The position numbers were made by a program, and so were the translations under genes. DNA of 64,000 bases, taken from Jeotgalibaca ciconiae. Its GTDB lineage: Bacteria; Bacillota; Bacilli; Lactobacillales; Aerococcaceae. Under the pieces are notes generated by a model that was not told the origin of the DNA, searched no databases, and saw only the letters and a list, made by a program, of their open reading frames with translations. This document shows, piece after piece, positions 8,221 through 19,446 of this stretch; the stretch's first letter is position 1, and every line of letters begins with the position of its first letter. Where the stretch lies: positions 2,350,001 through 2,414,000 of the forward strand of contig NZ_CP034465.1 of NCBI RefSeq assembly GCF_003955755.1. The letters are read 5' to 3'.

Positions 8221-10869
8221 ATGTCGATTGATCATACAATGTCAACGAAATACCAACCAAATGAAGTTGAAAAAGGAAAATATAAAAAATGGGTGGAAGA
8301 GAGACTATTCCGTCCAAATGGAAATCCAGATGCAAAACCATATTCAATTGTAATTCCCCCTCCAAATGTTACAGGACGGTTGCATTTAGGGCATGCTTGG
8401 GACGTTAGCTTGCAAGATATGCTGATTCGGATGAAGAGAATGCAAGGATATGATACTCTATGGCTTCCAGGCATGGATCATGCAGGAATTGCAACACAAG
8501 CAAAAGTAGAAGCAAAATTGGCTGAACAAGGAGTTTCTCGTCATGATTTAGGTCGTGAGCCTTTCATTGATAAAGTCTGGGAGTGGAAAGAAGATTACGC
8601 TTCTGTCATCCGTGATCAATGGGAAAAAATGGGGATTTCTGTAGATTATGAACGAGAAAGATTCACATTAGATGATGGTCTATCCGATGCAGTGCGTAAA
8701 GTATTTGTTACTCTATACGAAAAAGGCTTAATTTATCGTGGGGCTTATTTAATCAACTGGGATCCGCAAGCACAAACGGCTTTATCAGATATTGAAGTAA
8801 TCCATAAAGATGTAAATGGTGCTTTTTATCATTTCCGTTATCCATTAGCGGATGGGAGCGGCTTTGTTGAGTTGGCAACGACTCGCCCAGAAACCATGCT
8901 AGGTGATACCGCAGTAGCAGTTCATCCAGAAGATGAACGTTATGAGGACCTTGTTGGGAAAACCATCCTTCTGCCATTGATGAATCGGGAAATTCCGATT
9001 ATTACAGATGATTATGTAGATAAGGATTTTGGAACAGGTGTAGTGAAGATAACACCCGCCCATGATCCTAATGACTTTGAAGTAGGTTTGCGTCACCATT
9101 TACCACAAATAAATGTCATGAATAAAGATGCTACGATGAACGAAGAAGCTGGTAAATATGCAGGTATGGATCGCTTCGAAGCAAGAAAAGCAGTCGTAAA
9201 AGATATGGATGAACAAGGGTTCTTAGTGAAAGTAGAAGAAATGGTTCATAGTGTAGGCCACTCTGAAAGAACAGATGTAGTTGTTGAACCATTAATTTCA
9301 ACACAATGGTTCGTTAAAATGAAACCACTAGCTGAAAAAGCAATACAAAATCAAGAAACAGATAATAAAGTAAGTTTCTTCCCAGATCGATTTGAAAATA
9401 CCTTTATACGTTGGATGGATAATATTCATGATTGGGTAATTTCTCGTCAGTTGTGGTGGGGACATCAAATTCCAGCATGGTATCACAAAGAAACAGGTGA
9501 AATGTATGTAGGAATGGACGCTCCAGAAGATATTGAAAACTGGGAACAGGATCCAGATGTATTAGATACATGGTTCAGCTCCGCTCTCTGGCCCTTTTCA
9601 ACGATGGGATGGCCAGATGAAGACGCAGCTGACTACAAACGCTATTTCCCAACTAGTACATTAGTAACAGGTTACGATATTATTTCTTTCTGGGTAAGCA
9701 GAATGATCTTCCAATCATTAGAGTTTACAGGAGAACGTCCTTTTGAGAATGTATTGATTCACGGTTTGATTCGTGATGAACAAGGCCGCAAAATGAGTAA
9801 ATCTCTTGGTAACGGAATTGATCCAATGGAAGTCATTGAACAATACGGTGCAGATGCACTAAGATGGTTCTTGGCAAATGGTTCTTCCCCGGGGCAAGAC
9901 GTTCGCTTTAGTTATGATCGAATGGATGCCGCTTGGAACTTTATCAATAAAATATGGAATGCAAGTCGCTATGTTTTAATGAACTTGGATGGTTTAAGTT
10001 ATGAAGACATTGACTTGAGCGGAGAAAAAACTCTGGCAGACAAGTGGATTCTATCCAGCTTGAACCGAACAATTAGAAAAGTAACCGACTTATTTGAAAA
10101 ATTTGAATTTGGCGAAGCAGGACGTATTTTGTATCATTTCATTTGGGATGAATATTGTGATTGGTATATCGAAATGACGAAAGAAGTGTTGCAGGGAGAA
10201 GACGAAGCAGCAAAACACACTGCTCGAAGTATCTTAGCTCACGTACTAGATAATATTTTACGTTTGCTGCACCCAATCATGCCTTTTGTTACAGAAGAAA
10301 TTTGGCAAAATGCTCCTCATGAAGGAAATTCGATTGTAACAGCTGCTTATCCGACTGAAGACGCTGAAATGGTTGACCCTGATGCTGAAAATGCGATGGA
10401 AAAACTCATTGGTTTAATTCGTGGGGTGCGTAACATACGCAATGAAATGAACACGCCTATTTCAAAACAAGTACCGATGCAAATAAATGTAATGGATGCA
10501 GAAACAGAAGCGGTTTTCAAAAATAATAAAGCGTACATTATTCGTTTTTGTAATCCATCTGAATTAGAAATTGGTCAAAATCTAGAGGTAGCTGGAGAAA
10601 GCGTAACGGCTGTTATTTCTGGTGGCGAAGTGCGGATGCCGTTAGCTGGCTTAGTGAAACTGGAAGATGAAATCAAACGTCTGGAAGGTGAAGCTGAGAA
10701 ACTTCAAAAAGAAGTAGATCGTGTCGTTAAGAAACTGGGCAATGAAAAATTCGTAAGTAAAGCACCTGAAACAGTGGTTGAAGGTGAGCGAGCAAAAGAA
10801 AAAGATTATCGCGGAAAGCTTGAGATTGTAGAAGAACGCATTGCGACATTGAAAAAACAATTAGGATAA
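8221..10869 (+). CDS. valS: Valyl-tRNA synthetase
   Basis: This class I synthetase charges tRNA-Val and edits misactivated threonine. The 882 residues include the HIGH-type motif HLGH (about 55-58, in [13 protein letters not shown]), a large CP1 editing domain (about 200-400), KMSKS (about 523-527), the anticodon-binding domain and a C-terminal coiled-coil arm rich in Lys and Glu. The ATG is preceded by AAAGGAAG. A TTG 36 bases upstream in frame is rejected for lack of a ribosome binding site. A T-box controls the gene. A mobile repeat separates the T-box from the start codon. A terminator follows. Confidence 0.97.
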   Translation: MSIDHTMSTKYQPNEVEKGKYKKWVEERLFRPNGNPDAKPYSIVIPPPNVTGRLHLGHAWDVSLQDMLIRMKRMQGYDTLWLPGMDHAGIATQAKVEAKLAEQGVSRHDLGREPFIDKVWEWKEDYASVIRDQWEKMGISVDYERERFTLDDGLSDAVRKVFVTLYEKGLIYRGAYLINWDPQAQTALSDIEVIHKDVNGAFYHFRYPLADGSGFVELATTRPETMLGDTAVAVHPEDERYEDLVGKTILLPLMNREIPIITDDYVDKDFGTGVVKITPAHDPNDFEVGLRHHLPQINVMNKDATMNEEAGKYAGMDRFEARKAVVKDMDEQGFLVKVEEMVHSVGHSERTDVVVEPLISTQWFVKMKPLAEKAIQNQETDNKVSFFPDRFENTFIRWMDNIHDWVISRQLWWGHQIPAWYHKETGEMYVGMDAPEDIENWEQDPDVLDTWFSSALWPFSTMGWPDEDAADYKRYFPTSTLVTGYDIISFWVSRMIFQSLEFTGERPFENVLIHGLIRDEQGRKMSKSLGNGIDPMEVIEQYGADALRWFLANGSSPGQDVRFSYDRMDAAWNFINKIWNASRYVLMNLDGLSYEDIDLSGEKTLADKWILSSLNRTIRKVTDLFEKFEFGEAGRILYHFIWDEYCDWYIEMTKEVLQGEDEAAKHTARSILAHVLDNILRLLHPIMPFVTEEIWQNAPHEGNSIVTAAYPTEDAEMVDPDAENAMEKLIGLIRGVRNIRNEMNTPISKQVPMQINVMDAETEAVFKNNKAYIIRFCNPSELEIGQNLEVAGESVTAVISGGEVRMPLAGLVKLEDEIKRLEGEAEKLQKEVDRVVKKLGNEKFVSKAPETVVEGERAKEKDYRGKLEIVEERIATLKKQLG

Positions 10870-10885
10870 TTTTTATTCATATTTT

Positions 10886-10918
10886 TAAAAGCGGCTAAAG
10901 AGATTTGGCCGCTTTTCA
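10886..10918 (+). terminator. Terminator after valS
   Basis: AAAAGCGGC (10887-10895) pairs with GCCGCTTTT (10908-10916). It overlaps the region just before folC, so folC may depend on readthrough or on a promoter not recognised here. Confidence 0.8.
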
Positions 10919-10934
10919 TTAAGGTGATGATAAA

Positions 10935-12236
10935 ATGTTTGAGACATATGAAGAAGCTTTAGAATGGATTCACACAAGACGAGGAATGGGACCGAAACCG
11001 GGTATTCGTCGAATGGAATGGATGATGGAGAGATTGGATCATCCAGAGCAGAAATTTAAATCCATCCACATCGCTGGAACCAATGGAAAAGGGTCGACAG
11101 TAGCTTATTTGACGAGTTTATTTAAAGAGAATGGCCATACTGTGGGAAGCTTTACTTCTCCCCATATCATGAAATTCAATGAACGAATCAGTTTAAATGG
11201 AAAACCAATTTCTGATGAAGAAGTGGTTGGGTTAGCTAATAGGATTCGACCTCTTTACGAGGAAATTTCACTTACTGAATTAGGGGGATTAACGGAATTT
11301 GAAGTAGTTACATCAATGATGTTTCTTTATTTCTCTCAAGTAAAACCGAATGTTGTTTTACTTGAAGTAGGGCTGGGCGGCCTATTCGATAGTACGAATG
11401 TCGTGGTGCCCAATTTATCTGTCATTACAACTATTGGGATTGACCATATTAAGATCTTGGGCAGTACCATAGAAGAAATTGCCTTTCAAAAAGCAGGAAT
11501 TATCAAAGACAGCGTATCAGTAGTGGTGGGAAATATTTCGTATCCAGCTAAAAAAGTACTGCTTGAAGTTGCAAAAGAAAGAGGCGCGAAGGTCAGCATG
11601 TTTGGAGAAACTTTTAAAGCAGAACATCATCCAACTAGCTCTGGTTTTCATGAAACTTTTGATTACCAGAGCGATACTTGCGATTTAGAGAATCTAGAAA
11701 TTTCTTTAATGGGCAAACATCAAGTGGAAAATGCTGCAACTGCTTTACATGTTTTCCGAATATTCTGCGATGAGAATCAACTTTCCTATACGAAAGAAAA
11801 AATAAAGACAGGACTGTTGCATGCTTTTTGGCCTGTGAGGATGGAAGTAGTATCACAAAAGCCACTAGTCGTCCTGGACGGTGCTCATAACGAGCCGGCA
11901 ATGAAAGCTTTATTAAAGGCTCTTGAAAATCATTTTTCCGGCAAAAAAATCCATGTTCTTTACGCATCTTTGACGACAAAAGAATTAGAAAAGATTGGGG
12001 AATGGCTAAAGAGAATTCCGAATTCAACTATTCACTTGACGACCTTTGATTTTCCGCAAGTAGCCAGCTTGATTGAATTAGAAGAACGAATGGAAATCCC
12101 GACTGCCATCTATCATCCTGATTGGCAAGCAGCAGTGAAGGATTTATTGGAAAAAACAAAGGACGACGAGTTATTATTAATTACCGGCTCTTTATATTTT
12201 CTTTCGAAAGTCAGACATCTTTTGTTAAAGAAATAA
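10935..12236 (+). CDS. folC: Folylpolyglutamate synthase / dihydrofolate synthase
   Basis: The enzyme adds glutamate to dihydropteroate and to tetrahydrofolate, retaining the cofactor in the cell. The 433 residues follow the Mur-ligase plan: P-loop GTNGKGST (about 47-54), then an ATPase core with LEVGLGGLFDSTN and TTIGIDH, and the C-terminal ligase domain (VVLDGAHNEPA). AAGGTG precedes the ATG. GLFDSTN replaces the commoner GRxDATN but is a conservative variant. It sits in the valS-folC-radC order common in lactic acid bacteria. Confidence 0.95.
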   Translation: MFETYEEALEWIHTRRGMGPKPGIRRMEWMMERLDHPEQKFKSIHIAGTNGKGSTVAYLTSLFKENGHTVGSFTSPHIMKFNERISLNGKPISDEEVVGLANRIRPLYEEISLTELGGLTEFEVVTSMMFLYFSQVKPNVVLLEVGLGGLFDSTNVVVPNLSVITTIGIDHIKILGSTIEEIAFQKAGIIKDSVSVVVGNISYPAKKVLLEVAKERGAKVSMFGETFKAEHHPTSSGFHETFDYQSDTCDLENLEISLMGKHQVENAATALHVFRIFCDENQLSYTKEKIKTGLLHAFWPVRMEVVSQKPLVVLDGAHNEPAMKALLKALENHFSGKKIHVLYASLTTKELEKIGEWLKRIPNSTIHLTTFDFPQVASLIELEERMEIPTAIYHPDWQAAVKDLLEKTKDDELLLITGSLYFLSKVRHLLLKK

Positions 12237-12294
12237 TGTAAATTTCACTTCTTACGTATTCTATTGTTAGGTACGGAAAAGAAGGAGTGGGAAA

Positions 12295-15200
12295 ATGCAA
12301 AAAACAACTTTGGTAAAAGAAATGCCGATTGCCTCTCGTCCGCGAGAACGATTGGAAAATTATGGTGAAAAAGCTTTGGCGACTCATGAATTGCTTGCAA
12401 TTTTACTGCGAACTGGTCCAAGAGACAGCAATGTGGTTCAGTTAGCGTTACAAGTCATGAATCATTTTGAAGATCTTTATTCGTTAAAAATGGCAACGAT
12501 TGAAGAGTTACATGCCATAAATGGCATTGGCAGAATAAAAGCAATCGAATTAAAGGCATGCATTGAATTAGGAATTCGTTTGGCGCACGCATCACAGTTG
12601 AAAAGTGGAACCATTACCTCCACACAAGAGGCTGGTACTTTATTGAAGGCTGAGATGCGAGACTTGCAGCAAGAGCATGTTGTAGCTCTATATCTGAATA
12701 CTAAAAATGAAATCATCAAAAAGAAAACCATCTTTATCGGATCGCTTAACAGCAGTGTCGCTCATCCAAGAGAAATATTTCGAGAAGCAGTGCGCTTTTC
12801 AGCTGCGAGAATTATTCTAGCCCATAATCATCGTGAGACATGTTCGTAATTGAAAAGATTACGCACTCTATCTAAATTGCGTTAGAACAATTTAGATAGT
12901 TGTGAACTCTAAACCCAACGGGTGAAATGATAGAGTAACGTCTAGAAGCGCCCGCTCTGATACTCCGACATGCTCCAATCTAGGTATGCAAGGTTGCGGT
13001 GTGAATCTCGGTGAAGTCGGCTGAAAATTACCGTCTGATGATTCTCATTCATGGTGAACGTCAATGAAATCTCCTCAGCGGTGAGGGGTGTAATCGATAG
13101 GCCGGGAGTCGTAAAAAACTTAATATGGTGAGAATGTGGTAAAAACACTGACAAACTAGCGAATGAAATATCTATGAGTGGTGAACATCCATAAATGGAT
13201 TTGGGGCTGACAGTATGTCAGTTGTGTTCCGTGGGCGAGTACCTATGGTGGTTTCGAAAGCTCCATGTGCAGTTACAGGCTGCAGAGAGGACACTAGGTA
13301 AGAGCTAGCACCTAAGTTAAGACATTGATAGGGTTTGGGGAACGTGGAAAGCTGTCAGCGCGGAGAGAATACACTCGATGAAACGTTTGAAAGGAAAACG
13401 TATGTATAACTTTCATTCATGACAGTGAGAGTAGAGGCAGGAGCGAAGAAATTTCTGTAATGGAAATGGAGCAATAGCCTCAAGTCGTTCGTTAGTCAAT
13501 ATTTCAACTCAGTCATACCAAGGATTCTCGTATGACTCAAAAGGTCACGAGCCTGAAAAGGAGCGTGATAGACCTTGAAAGAAAGTTTTAAGAAAATTCC
13601 ACTCATGAAAAACACGAGGCTACGTCATGCCGAATACTATGGAATGACCGAAACCTTCGACTCACTCTTTGCGAGAAGCAAAAAGAATGAAAATTTCAGC
13701 AATCTCATGTCAGTTGTCACTTCGGATGACAACATTCTCCTAGCATATAGAAACATCAAGCGAAATAACGGGAGTGCCACGCCGGGTGTCGATAAAGTGA
13801 CAATCAAAGACATTGAGAAGATGAGTCAAAATGATTTTCTTGAAGTTGTAAAGAGGAGATTCAGCCATTATTGCCCTCGTAAGGTACGAAGAAAAGAGAT
13901 TCCTAAACCAAATGGAGAAACGAGACCGCTAGGAATCCCATCCATGTGGGACAGAATCGCCCAACAGAGTATCTTACAAGTACTGGAACCAATCTGTGAA
14001 GCCAAGTTCAACAAGAACAGCTTCGGATTCCGCCCAAACAAATCAGCTGAAAATGCCATCTCGATGTGTGCGGGAAGAATAAACAGAGATAAAATGCAGT
14101 ATGTAGTCGAAATGGACATCAAGGGCTTCTTTGATGAAGTCAATCATACGAAGCTTATGAAACAAATCTGGACTCTGGGCATTCATGATAAACAACTGCT
14201 TGTGGTCATACGCAAGATGTTGAAGGCTCCGATTCTCCTTCTGGACGGTAAGGTAATGCATCCTACAAAAGGCACTCCCCAATGAGGCATCCTATCGCCT
14301 CTATTGGCTAACATTAATCTGAATGAATTTGATTGGTGGATAGCAAATCAATGGGAAAGCTTTGCGTGCCAAAACATCAAGGATTATTACAACGAGAAGA
14401 CGGGACACTGGTCCCACCAATATCGTTACCGTCAACTACGAAAAACCTCTGGTTTGAAAGAAATGTATATCGTAAGGTATGCAGATGATTTCAAGATATT
14501 CACCACAACGAGAGCTAATGCAGAGAAAATCTTCATAGCAATCAAAGTGTGGTTAGAGGAACGCCTTTCTCTCCCTATTTCAATAGAGAAATCCAAAATC
14601 ACGAACCTCAAAAAGAAAAGCAGTGAATTTTTAGGATTCGAACTAAAAATGGAAAGAAAAGGCTATGACCGAATGGGAAGGAAAAAATTCGTATGCCAAT
14701 CACACATCTGTGAGAAGGCAAAGAAACGAATCAAAAAACAACTGAAAGACCAAATCAAATTAATGCAGAAAAGATCCGATGGATCGGAGTTGACGAAGAA
14801 TTTGGTCATTTACAACAGTATGGTAATAGGAATTCATAACTATTACCAAATCGCAACACAAGTAAATGCTGACCTTATGCCAATTCAATATCAACTGACT
14901 CAAGTTGAGAGACATCGGCTCAAACATCTCGCATTAAGGAAAACGACTAGCTATAAAATCAAAGACAATGGGATTAAGCCCTATCTCAAGTCCAAAATGA
15001 CCAGATATATTAATGGTTATCCAATTATCCCAATTGGTTTTATCAAAACGAGAACAGCGCTACTTCCGAAAAACGGCTTATGCAAATATACCCCCGAAGG
15101 GCGGGAATTGATGCACAAGGCCCTTATGACAGTCTCGGAAGTCCAAATACAGTGGCTACGCCAGCACCCGGTAATCAATAAACGCGCAACAGTTGAGTTT

Positions 15201-15770
15201 AACGACAATCGAATATCACTTTTCGTAGCGAAAAACGGAAAATGTGGAATAAGCGGGGAAAATCTTTTCCTAACGGAATTTCACTGCCAGCACAAAATCC
15301 CAAGAAGTGAAACGAATGATGACAGCTATTCAAACCTCATTCTGGTAACCGAAAATGTGCATAGATTAATTCATGCTACAAAAGAGGTAACCATAGCAGA
15401 ATATCTAAGAATGACAGATTTGAATAGCGAACAAATCAATAAACTCAACGCACTCAGAAAGCTAGTCGAGAATAAAGAAATAGCAACCGGAATTTATTAA
15501 GACGACTGAGATAAGTGGAATATATAACGAACGATGGAACGCCGTGTACGGTGAAAGCCGTACGCACGGTGTGGAGCGGGGGAAAGGTTGGAGAGAATAT
15601 CAAAGACTTACCTATCGCTATCTTCTGGGAATCCAGAGCCATCTGAAGCTGATTTAGTATTTACCCGAAGGATGGTAGAATGTGGAGAAATGATGGGAAT
15701 TGAAGTACTCGACCATTTTATTGTTGGAAATAAAAAATATTTAAGTTTAAAAGAATACGGCATCATATAA
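12295..15770 (+). CDS. radC: RadC family JAMM protein, split by a group II intron
   Basis: Two exons are visible, 12295-12832 and 15622-15770; joined they give 228 residues in frame. Exon 1 ends in AARIILAHNH plus the first base of a proline codon. Exon 2 continues PSGNPEPSEADLVFTRRM, rebuilding the JAMM metal motif HxHPSG(x)nPS(xx)D. Residues 1-75 hold the UPF0758 N-terminal helix-hairpin-helix region. Without splicing, translation runs on into the intron and stops at 12849 with RETCS, losing the catalytic half. RadC's role is uncertain (historically DNA repair) and the gene is usually dispensable. A terminator follows exon 2; mreB, the usual neighbour, has been pushed 2.6 kb away by an insertion. 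Confidence 0.9.
12833..15621 (+). mobile_element. Group II intron inserted in radC
   Basis: The 2789-base intron begins GTGAGACATG and ends CTATCGCTAT, the usual GUGYG-like and AY-type boundaries. The exact ends were set by restoring the RadC frame. Bases 12833-13574 carry no gene and correspond to the ribozyme domains I-IV start. The region 13575-15500 encodes the maturase. A domain V hairpin is at about 15537-15575 (CCGTGTACGG, GAAA, CCGTACGCACGG). The intron lies in the sense orientation of radC, so splicing could restore the message. Confidence 0.93.
13575..15500 (+). pseudogene. ltrA: Group II intron reverse transcriptase/maturase with an in-frame TGA
   Basis: The frame reads from a TTG at 13575 to 15500 with a single internal stop, TGA at 14283-14285. 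It falls in the conserved RT motif PQGGILSPLLAN, where GGA became TGA. Either side is in the same frame. The first part holds RT motifs (GNNGSATPGVDKV-like text, RPLGIPSMWDRI, FGFRPNKSAENA). The second part holds the catalytic YADD (RYADDFKIF), the maturase domain X, and a C-terminal HNH endonuclease region (NGKCGISGENL, HCQHKIPRSE, NLILVT). The start is uncertain; ATG at 13608 is also possible. A functional protein would need readthrough, correction or a maturase encoded elsewhere. Confidence 0.9.
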
Positions 15771-15779
15771 AAAATTATT

Positions 15780-15818
15780 GCTAATCTCTGTAAGTTCGAA
15801 CAGGGATTAGCTTTTTAA
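15780..15818 (+). terminator. Terminator after radC exon 2
   Basis: GCTAATC-TCTG (15780-15790) pairs with CAGG-GATTAGC (15801-15811), then TTTTT. Confidence 0.85.
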
Positions 15819-16053
15819 ATTTACTCATAAAATATTTTCTCAAATTGAAAAAAATAAAAAACGTAAATTTCAAGTTTAAGTTAGCCACTACAGGTAACTC
15901 ATTTGTTTGATACTGTAACTGCCTTGTTATTCTAATTCAGTGACCCATTGATAATGAGCTGAGGGATGGTAGTTTTCCGACCAATCTGGCCCCAGGCCAT
16001 CTTTCTAGACATGAAGCCATGCAGAGGGAGGCGCGTTGTCAAGGAATAATGGG

Positions 16054-17291
16054 TCAAGCCACCAATCGGGCTTGCTTGAATGCCCGGACAAATGTGTCAT
16101 GTGGTGTCGCATAACCTAAAATTTTCCGCGGGTAATCGTTCATCTAACGTTGGATCCGTAAAATCTGATTCTCGCTCACATCACTAATCGGGCTGCCCTT
16201 GGGGATGAAACGGCGAATTAATTTGTGCTGGTTTTCGCTCGTCCCACGCTCCCAAGAAGCATAAGGATGGCTGAAATAGACGTCAGCTACATCTTTCAGG
16301 GCATCGTGTAGACCTGAAAATTCTGATCCATTGTCGGAGGTGACGGTCTTAAATAGTTGATCGAAGGTAGCGCCAGCCCGTTCTCTTAGCTGTTGAATCG
16401 CTTGGTCCACCGATTGGGTGTCCATCCCGTCCAACTTCAGGATGACTTCAAAGCGCGTCTGCCGTTCAGCGAGCGTCAGAAGCACGGCATCCGACTTGGT
16501 CTTGTTTCCTACGACCGTGTCGATTTCCCAATGTCCGAACGTTTCCCGGGTTTCCACTTCTTTAGGGCGTTCTTCAATTGACGTCCCGAGAACACGCTTG
16601 TTGGATCGGTGTCCTGGACGGACAGCTTTGATTTTACGGGACAGTTTTTCGAGCAAGTCCATGTTCTTTGTTCGCATGACGCCGCGGTCAATCCATTGAT
16701 AGAGAGCGGTTGTGCCAGGAATGATGGCAAAATCGAACAGCTCGTGTTTTCTGGCAAAGCCGACCACGACGTCGGGCGACCATTTTTCATAGACTAGGGG
16801 ATTATAAGTTCAGCCATCAATGTCTAGCTCCCAAGTCCTGGCCTAATGAAAAAAAGATAAATTTGCCCCATTGTGCGCTTCGCTGCTCATTCAGGGTCAA
16901 ATTTCCTATTTTTTCATAGGCCAAGGCGGACTTGTCCGCTTTTCTAATTTAACATTTTGTCATCTGCCCAATCAATGAAGGCGTCCGTGTTCGCCCATTT
17001 GGGGCGTCTGCCACAGTTCAGTCGTTTCTTTTCATAGAAGGCCTGTCCTGCATCAGCGTCATAAACAGAATAGTAGGTGTCATACACTTTTCCATTTTGC
17101 GTTTGGCGTTTTAACTGGGTGATGGTTCCGCGATCAATCTCATTGTTTATGGTTTGCGGAACACGTCCCAGCACTTTGGCAACCTGACGGTTGGAATAGC
17201 CTTCCTTTTTCAGGATAGCGATTTGGCAACGTTCTGAGTAGGAAAGATGTTTTCCCTTGCGTGAAACTGTGTTATCATGGGTTTGCGTCAT
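16054..17291 (-). pseudogene. IS30-family transposase, broken by a repeat insertion and a stop codon
   Basis: The N-terminal part (17291 down to 16945) has the helix-turn-helix typical of IS30 transposases (GKHLSYSERCQIAILKKEG, then SNRQVAKVLGRVPQTINNEI). It runs into a 153-bp palindromic repeat and stops at TAG. The frame resumes at 16789 (EKWSPDVVVGFARKHE) with the DDE catalytic core: HWEIDTVVGNK, VTSDNGSEFS and ERGTSENQHKLIRRF. A second lesion, TAG at 16144-16146, replaces the expected tryptophan in RIQR(W)MNDYPRKILGY. The frame then continues to a natural stop at 16054. It cannot make active transposase. Confidence 0.9.
16790..16946 (+). repeat. 153-bp palindromic repeat, copy B, inserted in the IS30 transposase
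   Basis: The core 16792-16944 matches copies A, C and E in sequence and in exact length. It is flanked by TA on both sides (16790-16791 and 16945-16946). Removing the core plus one TA rejoins the transposase in frame (MLN-Y-EKWSP on the minus strand). This shows that the repeat is, or was, mobile and that the IS was here first. Confidence 0.93.
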
Positions 17292-17388
17292 GTGAATTCA
17301 TCCTTGTCTATTGAGAGTTGTGGTAACTTCAATATAACATGGAATTCACGTGGCGTTTTTGTATTTCAAATGGCTAAGTTCATTATAA

Positions 17389-17826
<438 letters not shown>

Positions 17827-17872
17827 AATAGAAGTATCTTACTCAGTTAAAATTAAAAAAAGTTTGAATCAC

Positions 17873-17901
17873 TTGCATTGTGTGAAAATCTAAGGTATAC
17901 T
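17873..17901 (+). promoter_or_regulatory. Promoter of the cold-shock gene
   Basis: TTGCAT (17873-17878), 17-base spacer, TATACT (17896-17901). The predicted 5' UTR is about 100 bases, the long leader typical of csp genes. Confidence 0.8.
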
Positions 17902-18008
17902 TTGTTTATGTTTTTGTAAGGTAAAGAAAGTTATGTCGTGAACATTCCGATCGTACCATTTGCAATAACAATAATAAATTGTGCAAGATGCACGAGGAGG
18001 AATTTTTC

Positions 18009-18209
18009 ATGGAAAATGGAACAGTAAAATGGTTTAACTCAGAAAAAGGATTTGGATTTATCGAACGTGAAGCAGGAGACGACGTATTCGTACACTTCTC
18101 AGCTATCAACACTGACGGATTCAAAACTTTAGAAGAAGGTCAAGCAGTATCTTTCGACATCGTTGATGGAAACCGTGGCCCTCAAGCTGCTAACGTAGAA
18201 AAAATCTAA
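18009..18209 (+). CDS. Cold-shock protein, CspA family
   Basis: The 66-residue single cold-shock domain binds single-stranded RNA and DNA and acts as an RNA chaperone. RNP1 (KGFGFI) and RNP2 (VFVHF) are intact. The ATG follows GAGGAGG by 9 bases; a longer frame from 17979 is rejected. It is monocistronic with promoter, long leader and terminator. Its position between the accessory patch and mreB suggests it lies at an insertion-prone junction. Confidence 0.96.
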   Translation: MENGTVKWFNSEKGFGFIEREAGDDVFVHFSAINTDGFKTLEEGQAVSFDIVDGNRGPQAANVEKI

Positions 18210-18225
18210 TTTAACTTTTAGATAA

Positions 18226-18262
18226 AAAAAGGCTGGAACATTCACTTGTTCCGGCCTTTTCT
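18226..18262 (+). terminator. Terminator after the csp gene
   Basis: AAAAGGC-T-GGAACA pairs with TGTTCC-G-GCCTTTT. Confidence 0.85.
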
Positions 18263-18392
18263 GTATTTACAGAAGTTATTAGAATTTTCTATAGTTTTTC
18301 TGTTTTTCCTTTTTCCTAGTGTCTTTTGTGGTAAAATATTATGGACTTTAATGCTGTGAAAAAGCAGTAAACGATGGAAGGAAGGGAACCGT

Positions 18393-19421
18393 TTGGCAAC
18401 ATTTATTTTAAAGCCTCAACGAATCGGAATTGATTTGGGGACGGCAAATACAATTGTATTTATTGATGGACAAGGCATTGTGTATAAAGAACCTTCTGTC
18501 GTTGCAAAAAACATCCACACAGGCGAAATGCTGGCCGTTGGAAAAGAAGCTTTCGAAATGCTAGGAAGAACTCCGGGAAGTATTGTAGCATCACGACCAA
18601 TGAAAGAGGGCGTAATCGCTGATTATGAGACAACCGTTGTAATGATTAAATATTTTATAAAAAAAGCAAGCAAGTATGCAATACAAAAACCATATGTTAT
18701 GATTTGCGTTCCAAGCGGAATAACAGAAGTTGAAAAACGCGCTGTTATCGATGCTGCTCGCAGTGCAGGCGCAAAAGAGACATTTTTAATAGAAGAGCCT
18801 TTTGCTGCTGCAATTGGTGCAGGCTTGCCTGTACATGCTCCTACAGGGAGTATGGTCGTTGATATTGGTGGCGGGACAACAGACGTGGCAACTATTTCCT
18901 TAGGTGGAATTGTGGATAGCCGCGTGAGTTATGCAGGCGGCGATCGAATGGATGAAGCGATCATTCATCAGATTCGCAGAGATTACTCTTTGACAATTGG
19001 AGATCGCACTGCAGAAATAATTAAAATGACAATCGGTTCTGCAGATATCGATGAAGCTTCTCGATATGGAAGCATGGAAGTTCGTGGTAGAAATATGGTA
19101 AGTGGATTACCTAAAACAGTTACGATTCAGGCGATTGATATTGCCAGAGCAATCCAAAGTGTTATTGAGGATATTATCACTTCAATTAAACAAGTTTTAG
19201 AAGAAACACCACCTGAAATATCGGCAGATGTGATTAATCATGGTATCATTGTAACAGGAGGAGGCTCTTTATTGAGAGACCTTGCAAGTGTCATCTCCAA
19301 AGAGGTATTAGTGCCGGTTATTATTGCTAATGATCCACTTGAATGTGTAGTATTGGGTACAGGAGAGTCATTAAAAAATATTGATGTTTTAAAGAGAAGT
19401 TACCGTAATGAAGCACGGTAA
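18393..19421 (+). CDS. mreB: Rod shape-determining protein MreB
   Basis: This is a bacterial actin homologue that forms membrane-bound filaments and directs lateral wall synthesis. The 342 residues carry phosphate-binding loop 1 (IGIDLGTANT), loop 2 (VVDIGGGTTDVA) and the adenosine motif (IIVTGGGSLLRDL). The start is the TTG at 18393: GGAAGGAAGGG ends 6 bases before it and no other start lies nearby. The N-terminus ATFILKPQRIGIDLG differs from the usual short FG-rich tip of the family. It leads the mreBCD operon, with mreC 25 bases downstream. Confidence 0.96.
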   Translation: MATFILKPQRIGIDLGTANTIVFIDGQGIVYKEPSVVAKNIHTGEMLAVGKEAFEMLGRTPGSIVASRPMKEGVIADYETTVVMIKYFIKKASKYAIQKPYVMICVPSGITEVEKRAVIDAARSAGAKETFLIEEPFAAAIGAGLPVHAPTGSMVVDIGGGTTDVATISLGGIVDSRVSYAGGDRMDEAIIHQIRRDYSLTIGDRTAEIIKMTIGSADIDEASRYGSMEVRGRNMVSGLPKTVTIQAIDIARAIQSVIEDIITSIKQVLEETPPEISADVINHGIIVTGGGSLLRDLASVISKEVLVPVIIANDPLECVVLGTGESLKNIDVLKRSYRNEAR

Positions 19422-19446
19422 ACACGGAAAGAAATGAGGAATTAAG

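Noticed and set aside
12833-12849. radC simply truncated by a stop codon
   Set aside because: The missing C-terminal half is present at 15622-15770 in the right frame, and the DNA between has group II intron ends, maturase and domain V.
12942-13154. 70-residue minus-strand frame in the intron
   Set aside because: It falls in the group II ribozyme core; no start signals and no family resemblance.
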